NCBI GenBank assembly: GCA_013823505.1
Contig: PNMH01000008.1
Coordinates: forward strand, 1-64,000
Origin: Polaromonas sp.
Lineage (GTDB): Bacteria > Pseudomonadota > Gammaproteobacteria > Burkholderiales > Burkholderiaceae
Direction: 5' to 3'
DNA length: 64,000 nucleotides
Shown: piece after piece, positions 58,265 through 64,000 of the stretch
How the letters are laid out: each line of letters starts with the position of its first letter
Numbering within the stretch: position 1 is the stretch's first letter
The notes under the pieces: generated by a model
The model's database searches: none
Told to the model about the DNA's origin: nothing
Seen by the model: only the letters and a program-made list of their open reading frames with translations
Made by a program: the position numbers and the translations under genes

Positions 58265-59604
58265 GCCTGACGCCAGCGTCCGCCCAGGAACCCGCTGCGC
58301 GCTTCATCGGCGCGGGCGCGTGGCGCCGGGGTCTGGCCTATGGCCTGCTGGGCTTGCCGCTGGCCTTCGTGGCGCTGCCGCTCTACGTCATCCTGCCCAA
58401 CCACTACGCCCGCGAGTTTGGCGCGCCGCTGGCCCTGCTGGGCCTGGTGCTGCTGGCGGCTCGCCTGGTGGACGCGGTGCTCGACCCGATCATTGGCCGC
58501 TGGTGCGACCGCCTGTTTTCCCGCTCGGTGGCCGCGGTGCTCGGCGCTTCGGCCGTGGCGGCCGTGGTGCTCGCGCTGGGCCTGTGGGGCCTGCTGTTTC
58601 CGCCAGAGGCTGTTCGCGTGGCGGGCACGACCACGCTGCTGTCCTGGGCCGGGCTGCTCATGGCCATCACCTACACCGCCTACAGCGTGGTGGCCGTCGC
58701 CCACCAATCGTGGGGCGCGAGGCTCGGTGGCAACGAGGCGCAGCGCAGCCGGGTGGTGGCGTGGCGCGAAGGCCTGTCCTTGCTGGGCGTGTTGATCGCC
58801 GCCGTGCTACCCGCCACGCTGGGCCTGGGCGCCACCGTGGCCACCTTCGCCGTGCTGCTCACGCTCGGCTGGTGGGCCTGGAGCCGCTCGGCCACGCCCA
58901 TTGCACTGAAAGCGACAGGGCCGGCGCTGCGCCTGGGCCCATCGCCTTTGCGCCAGCCAGCGTTTCTGCGCCTGCTGGCCGTCTTCGTGATCAACGGCAC
59001 CGCCAGCGCGGTGCCCGCCACGCTGGTGCTGTTCTTCGTGCAGGACCGCCTGCAGGCCCCCACCTCGGTGGAACCCGCGTTTCTCGCCACCTATTTCCTG
59101 TGCGCAGCGCTGTCCATCCCGCTGTGGGTGCGGCTGGTGGCGCGCATCGGTCTGGCGCGCACCTGGCTGACGGGCATGGCGCTGGCTGTGGCGGTGTTCA
59201 TCTGGGCCGCCACCCTGGGCGCGGGTGACGTGGTGCCCTTCCTCATCGTTTGCGCACTCTCGGGCATCGCCCTCGGCACCGACCTCACGCTGCCCAGCGC
59301 CATGCTCGCCGGCCTGATCGGCCAACTGGGTGAACGTGGCCAGCGCGAAGGCGCCTATTTCGGCTGGTGGAGTTTCGCCACCAAGCTCAACCTGGCGCTG
59401 GCCGCCGGCCTGGCGCTGCCGCTGCTCGCGCTGTTTGGCTATGAGCCCGGCGCGCGCGACCCGGCCGCGCTGCAGACCCTGACCATCGCCTACTGCCTGC
59501 TGCCTTGTGTGCTGAAGTTGCTGGCCGGTGGAGCGCTGTATGCGCTTGTGATCCGCCCCGAACAGCGTGCCGGGCTCGTCCCGCCCACCTCCATTCCTTC
59601 CTGA
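58261..59604 (+). CDS. MFS/GPH-type membrane transporter
   Basis: A 447-aa polytopic protein with about twelve helices. LAYGLLGLPLAFVALPLYVILP and LLAARLVDAVLDPIIGRWCDRL (with the D-x-x-x-D-P-x-x-G-x-x-x-D motif) are typical of the glycoside-pentoside-hexuronide/MFS_2 group. A related transporter gene is usual in CFA/DUF1365 operons; lipid or lipid-derived substrates are possible, but no substrate can be read. It overlaps its upstream neighbour by 4 nt. Confidence 0.85.
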   Translation: MSLTPASAQEPAARFIGAGAWRRGLAYGLLGLPLAFVALPLYVILPNHYAREFGAPLALLGLVLLAARLVDAVLDPIIGRWCDRLFSRSVAAVLGASAVAAVVLALGLWGLLFPPEAVRVAGTTTLLSWAGLLMAITYTAYSVVAVAHQSWGARLGGNEAQRSRVVAWREGLSLLGVLIAAVLPATLGLGATVATFAVLLTLGWWAWSRSATPIALKATGPALRLGPSPLRQPAFLRLLAVFVINGTASAVPATLVLFFVQDRLQAPTSVEPAFLATYFLCAALSIPLWVRLVARIGLARTWLTGMALAVAVFIWAATLGAGDVVPFLIVCALSGIALGTDLTLPSAMLAGLIGQLGERGQREGAYFGWWSFATKLNLALAAGLALPLLALFGYEPGARDPAALQTLTIAYCLLPCVLKLLAGGALYALVIRPEQRAGLVPPTSIPS

Positions 59605-59613
59605 GACCACCCC

Positions 59614-60153
59614 ATGCAAAGACGACTGTTGCTTGCCGCCGGCATCACCTCCGCCGCCACCCTCGCAGGCTGCGCCGGCCCGCAAATCGGCCAGTACGCC
59701 AGCGAGAAACCGCTGCTCGATCTGCGCACCTATTTCAACGGCACGCTGGACGCCTACGGTGTCTTCACCGACCGTTCGGGCGCGGTGGTCAAGCGCTTCA
59801 CCGTGGTGATGGTCTGCACCTGGAACGGCGACGACGGCGTGCTGGACGAGACCTTCAACTACAGCGACGGCACTACCGGCAAACGCATCTGGCGCATGAA
59901 ACACCTGGGCAACGGCCGGTTCAGCGGCACGGCCGACGATGTGGTGGGCACCGCGCTGGGTGAGCAAAAGGGCAACGCCTTCCGCTGGGGCTACACGCTG
60001 CTGCTGCCGGTGGACGGCAAAACCTACGAAGTGCAGTTCGACGACTGGATGTACCTGATGGATTCGCGCGTGATGCTCAACAAGGCCGAGATGAGCAAGT
60101 TCGGCGTGCGCCTGGGCGAGGTCACGCTGTCTTTCGTGAGGCGCGCACCATGA
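59614..60153 (+). CDS. DUF3833 lipoprotein
   Basis: A 179-aa lipoprotein (signal MQRRLLLAAGITSAATLAGCAG, lipobox LAGC). The body matches DUF3833: LDLRTYFNGTLDAYGVFTDRSG, FTVVMVCTWNGDDGVLDE, and DWMYLMDSRVMLNKAEMSKFG. The lipocalin-like beta pattern suggests a small hydrophobic ligand. Proteins of this family accompany the CFA/DUF1365/FAD operon in many bacteria. It is 9 nt after the transporter and overlaps the SDR gene by 4 nt. Confidence 0.9.
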   Translation: MQRRLLLAAGITSAATLAGCAGPQIGQYASEKPLLDLRTYFNGTLDAYGVFTDRSGAVVKRFTVVMVCTWNGDDGVLDETFNYSDGTTGKRIWRMKHLGNGRFSGTADDVVGTALGEQKGNAFRWGYTLLLPVDGKTYEVQFDDWMYLMDSRVMLNKAEMSKFGVRLGEVTLSFVRRAP

Positions 60154-61016
60154 GCACGCCGCGCGCCTTCGTCGAGTCGCCGATGCCGGCCGCCACCATG
60201 GCACCCGCAAAGCGCGGCTTTACGCTGTTCAAGCCCATGAACCCGCCCATCACCGACTGGCGCGGCCTGCGCGTGTGGCTGGTCGGCGCCTCCAGCGGCA
60301 TTGGTGAAGCCACCGCCTCGGCCCTCCACGCACGGGGCGCGCAGGTACTGGTGTCGGCGCGCAGCCGCGAAGCGCTGGACCGTTTCGTGCTGAACCACCC
60401 ACCCCAGCACGGCCTGACCGCGCAGGCCTGGCCGCTCGATGTGACCGACGCTGCTGCGGTCGCGGCCACGGCGCAAGAGATCCTGGCGCAGGGACCACTG
60501 GATCTGGTGGTGTACTGCGCGGGCCACTACCGCGAGATGCGCGCCACCGACATGGACATGGCCGACCTCAAGCGCCACCTGGACATCAACTACGTGGGCG
60601 CGCTGCACGTACTTGACGCCATCGTCCCGGCCATGAGTGCACGGGGAAAAGGCCACATCAGCCTCATCAGCAGCGTGGCGGGCTTTCGCGGCCTGCCCAA
60701 GAGCCTGGCCTACGGCCCGACCAAGGCAGCGCTGACCAACTTGGCGGAAAACCTCTACCTCGATCTGGGTCCATTGGGCTTGGGCGTGAGCGTGGTCCAC
60801 CCCGGCTTCGTGCAGACGCCTCTGACCGCGCAGAACGACTTCACCATGCCCGCGCTCATCACGCCGCCACAGGCCGCGCAAGCCATGATCGAGGACTGGG
60901 GCCGTGGTGTGTTCGAGGTGCACTACCCCAAGCGCTTCACGCGCTGGATGAAACTCATGCGCCTGCTGCCCTACCGCGCCTACTTCCCCGCCGTGCGACG
61001 GGCCACCGGTCTGTGA
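60150..61016 (+). CDS. Short-chain dehydrogenase/reductase
   Basis: A 288-aa NAD(P)-dependent oxidoreductase with an N-terminal extension of about 40 residues before the Rossmann fold. The cofactor motif is VWLVGASSGIGEATA, the structural motif CAGHY, and the catalytic Ser/Tyr/Lys appear in SLISSVAGFRG and AYGPTKAAL. It is in the lipid-modification operon, so an acyl or aldehyde intermediate is a likely substrate. The stop is 7 nt before the NTF2-like gene. Confidence 0.88.
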   Translation: MSTPRAFVESPMPAATMAPAKRGFTLFKPMNPPITDWRGLRVWLVGASSGIGEATASALHARGAQVLVSARSREALDRFVLNHPPQHGLTAQAWPLDVTDAAAVAATAQEILAQGPLDLVVYCAGHYREMRATDMDMADLKRHLDINYVGALHVLDAIVPAMSARGKGHISLISSVAGFRGLPKSLAYGPTKAALTNLAENLYLDLGPLGLGVSVVHPGFVQTPLTAQNDFTMPALITPPQAAQAMIEDWGRGVFEVHYPKRFTRWMKLMRLLPYRAYFPAVRRATGL

Positions 61017-61023
61017 GCGACCT

Positions 61024-61464
61024 GTGAGTGATGACACCCGCGCCGCGGTGGACCGCCTCTGTGCTTACTTCGAGACCATCTCGCCCCAGTCGGTACAGCG
61101 GATCGGCGAGTTCTACACGGCAGACGCTCGCTTCAAGGACCCGTTCAACGACGTGCGCGGCGTTCCCGCGATCCAGCGGGTCTTTGCCCACATGTTCGAG
61201 AGCCTGCACGGCCCACGCTTCGTCGTCACCAGCCGCATCGTGGACGGCACGCAGTGTTTTCTGGTCTGGGAGTTCCGCTTCCGCTTCAAGCGCTTCGACA
61301 CCACCACCGAGCAGGTGGTGCGTGGCGGCTCGCACCTGGTGCTGACCACCGACGGCTTGATCAGCGATCACCGCGACTACTGGGACGCGGCAGAAGAGCT
61401 CTACGAAAAACTGCCCGTGGTGGGCAGTTTCATGCGGTGGCTCAAACAGCAAGCCAACAGCTGA
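61024..61464 (+). CDS. NTF2-like (SnoaL-type) protein
   Basis: A 146-aa protein with the cone-shaped alpha+beta fold of the NTF2/SnoaL group: an N-terminal helix (AAVDRLCAYFETISPQSVQRI), EFYTADARFKDPFNDVRG, and a strand-rich C-terminus. The start is GTG; no ATG exists in the proper place. It is the last gene of the operon and converges with the glutathione S-transferase gene with only 6 nt between stops. Such proteins occur in the same CFA-type clusters; its function is unknown. Confidence 0.85.
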   Translation: MSDDTRAAVDRLCAYFETISPQSVQRIGEFYTADARFKDPFNDVRGVPAIQRVFAHMFESLHGPRFVVTSRIVDGTQCFLVWEFRFRFKRFDTTTEQVVRGGSHLVLTTDGLISDHRDYWDAAEELYEKLPVVGSFMRWLKQQANS

Positions 61465-61470
61465 GCGGAC

Positions 61471-62085
61471 TCAATCAGGCTTCGTGTCGACGAAGCTCGG
61501 ACGCTGATTGAGCTTCTCGCCCAGACGCGCCAGGTTCGGGTACGGCGTGCGCCAGTCAATCACTGGAAAGCGGAAGTCCAGGTAGCCCAGCGCGCAACCC
61601 ACGGCCACGTCGGACAGGCTGAAGTGAATGCCCGAGCAAAAGGGCTTTTCGCCCAGGCCTTGGCTCATGCTTTTCAGGCTCGCGTCGATCTTGGCCAGCT
61701 GGCGGTCGATCCAGGCGGTGCTGCGCTGCTGGTCGGTGCGCCCGGCCCAGGTGGACTCCAGTCGCGCGAGGATGGCGGCATCGAGCAGACCGTCGGCCAG
61801 CGCTTCCCAGGTTTTCACCTCGGCACGCTCGCGACCTTGCGACGGGATCAGCTTGCCCACAGGCGAGAGCGTGTCGAGGTATTCAACGATCACGCGCGAA
61901 TCAAACACCGCTTCGCCACCTTCCATGACCAGGCAGGGCACTTTTCCCAGCGGGTTGGAGGTGGAGATCTGCGTGTCGGCCGACCAGACGTCTTCCAGGA
62001 TGAAGTGGTAGTCCAGCTTTTTCTCGGCCATGACGACTCGCACTTTGCGAACGTAGGGGCTGGTGATGGCGCCGATGAGTTTCAT
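61471..62085 (-). CDS. Glutathione S-transferase family protein
   Basis: A 204-aa cytoplasmic protein. The N-terminal thioredoxin-like domain starts at MKLIGAITSPYVRKVRVVMAE (the SPYVRKV active-site region) and has NPLGKVPCLVMEGG with the cis-proline and FDSRVIVEYLD with the Glu/Asp-Ser glutathione site. The all-helical second domain follows. The ATG at 62085 is preferred to a longer frame. It may conjugate or reduce peroxides; the substrate is unknown. It is divergent from purB. Confidence 0.9.
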   Translation of the reverse strand: MKLIGAITSPYVRKVRVVMAEKKLDYHFILEDVWSADTQISTSNPLGKVPCLVMEGGEAVFDSRVIVEYLDTLSPVGKLIPSQGRERAEVKTWEALADGLLDAAILARLESTWAGRTDQQRSTAWIDRQLAKIDASLKSMSQGLGEKPFCSGIHFSLSDVAVGCALGYLDFRFPVIDWRTPYPNLARLGEKLNQRPSFVDTKPD

Positions 62086-62132
62086 GAAGGACGGATGGGT
62101 GAAGACGGTTGCCCGTGGAGCGTCGATTTTAG

Positions 62133-63632
<1,500 letters not shown>

Positions 63633-63638
63633 GAAAAA

Positions 63639-63720
63639 GGCCCCCACTCTCCGCCGCTGCGCGGGTCGCTGCCCCCCATGGGAGCTGAACCAGCCTTGGG
63701 GCGGCCCGGCGGCTGGCTCG
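63639..63720. repeat. GC-rich repeat-like intergenic element after purB
   Basis: This stretch runs from an A-rich segment through CCCCCACTCTCCGCCGCTGC to GGGGCGGCCCGGCGG. Imperfect inverted arms (CCGCCG...GCCCCCC against TTGGGGCGGC...CGGCGG) suggest a folded transcript. I recall very similar GC-rich intergenic blocks recurring between genes in Comamonadaceae genomes, which points to a REP-like repeat; only one copy is visible here. It may act as a terminator for both convergent genes. Confidence 0.5.
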
Positions 63721-63726
63721 GCGTTT

Positions 63727-64000
63727 TCAACGAGCCCGTTCCGCGTAGCGGTTGAAACGCCAAGCGTCGTCCTCAATCGTGATGCGACGCCAGGTGGCGC
63801 GCTTCTCACCGGGCGACATTTCGGTCCAGCGCTGCACTTCGTCAAAGAGCCGGCCGCAGCCTTTGCACACTTCATCACCCTGGCTGGTGGAGCATATGGC
63901 GATGCACGGCGTGTCGGGCGTGGTGTCGTACCAGGTCAGCCAGGCCTCGCGCGCCGCGGCGGGGAGGGTGGCCTCGTCGGCTTCGGTTTCGCGGAAGTAC
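63727..64000 (-). CDS. DUF1289 family protein (N-terminus cut by window edge)
   Basis: The visible 90 residues contain the DUF1289 signature: CIAICSTSQGDEVCKGCGR with four cysteines in CxxxC...CxxC spacing, followed by WTEMSPGEKRATWRRI. The family is a small cysteine-rich protein probably binding Fe-S or zinc, often encoded beside metabolic enzymes. The frame continues out of the window; the stop is at 63727-63729 and is convergent with purB. Confidence 0.85.
   Translation of the reverse strand, partial: YFRETEADEATLPAAAREAWLTWYDTTPDTPCIAICSTSQGDEVCKGCGRLFDEVQRWTEMSPGEKRATWRRITIEDDAWRFNRYAERAR

Overview
The window is about 64 kb of GC-rich bacterial chromosome with dense coding, very strong GC bias at third codon positions and many ATGA/GTGA stop-start overlaps. 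Gene content and order (yajC-secD, glnE next to yhdP, purB, DUF1289, DctS/DctR-type sensor pair, the GC-rich intergenic repeat after purB) suggest a betaproteobacterium of the Comamonadaceae, Hydrogenophaga/Acidovorax-like. This is inferred from protein resemblance and was not searched.

Layout. 1-2168 (minus): yajC and secD (truncated by the window edge), the start of the Sec accessory operon. 2304-6605: a fused indolepyruvate ferredoxin oxidoreductase, divergent from an Lrp/AsnC regulator that has a 15-bp palindrome just before its start. 6805-12015 (plus): a six-gene surface-structure cluster with two related secreted subunits, a small exported protein, a PapD-like chaperone, a short outer-membrane barrel protein with an SdrD-like C-terminal domain, and a small protein sharing the N-terminal motif of the first subunit. 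It resembles chaperone-usher pilus systems but fits none that I know, and is my first choice for an undescribed system. 12075-13211 (minus): an IS630-type transposase whose reading frame is intact but whose three DDE positions all appear substituted.

13549-35280 (plus): a 21.7-kb, 19-gene exopolysaccharide operon, nearly every gene overlapping or within 16 nt of the next. It encodes a WbaP-type priming transferase, GDP-L-fucose synthesis (Fcl, Gmd), flippase, Wzy-like polymerase, three further glycosyltransferases, two acyl/acetyltransferases, a pyruvyl transferase, a GH16-like enzyme, the Wza-like exporter, the Wzc-like kinase and a CpsB-type phosphatase. Four members are unusual for such an operon: a GMC oxidoreductase, an aldo/keto reductase, a nitroreductase-fold protein and a J-domain protein. 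The predicted product is a colanic-acid-like polymer carrying fucose, acetyl and pyruvyl groups.

35281-49586: mostly housekeeping genes (a small membrane protein, GNAT, DUF1428, MltA, a 53-aa membrane protein, a two-component system coupled to a nitrilase-family enzyme, YhdP, GlnE, a rhombosortase-like protease). 49639-61464: a light/oxidative-stress region. On the minus strand lie a CarH/LitR-type B12 photoreceptor regulator with both ligand motifs, a DUF2256 zinc-finger protein, an Fe-S photolyase of the PhrB/CryB group and a diiron desaturase-like protein. On the plus strand lie a periplasmic glutathione peroxidase, then a lipid-modification operon (FAD oxidoreductase, DUF1365, cyclopropane-fatty-acid-synthase family, chalcone-isomerase-like, transporter, DUF3833 lipoprotein, SDR, NTF2-like). 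A tandem palindrome stands between peroxidase and operon. 61471-64000: a glutathione S-transferase, purB, a GC-rich repeat and a partial DUF1289 gene. I saw no rRNA, tRNA, CRISPR array, prophage or replication origin.
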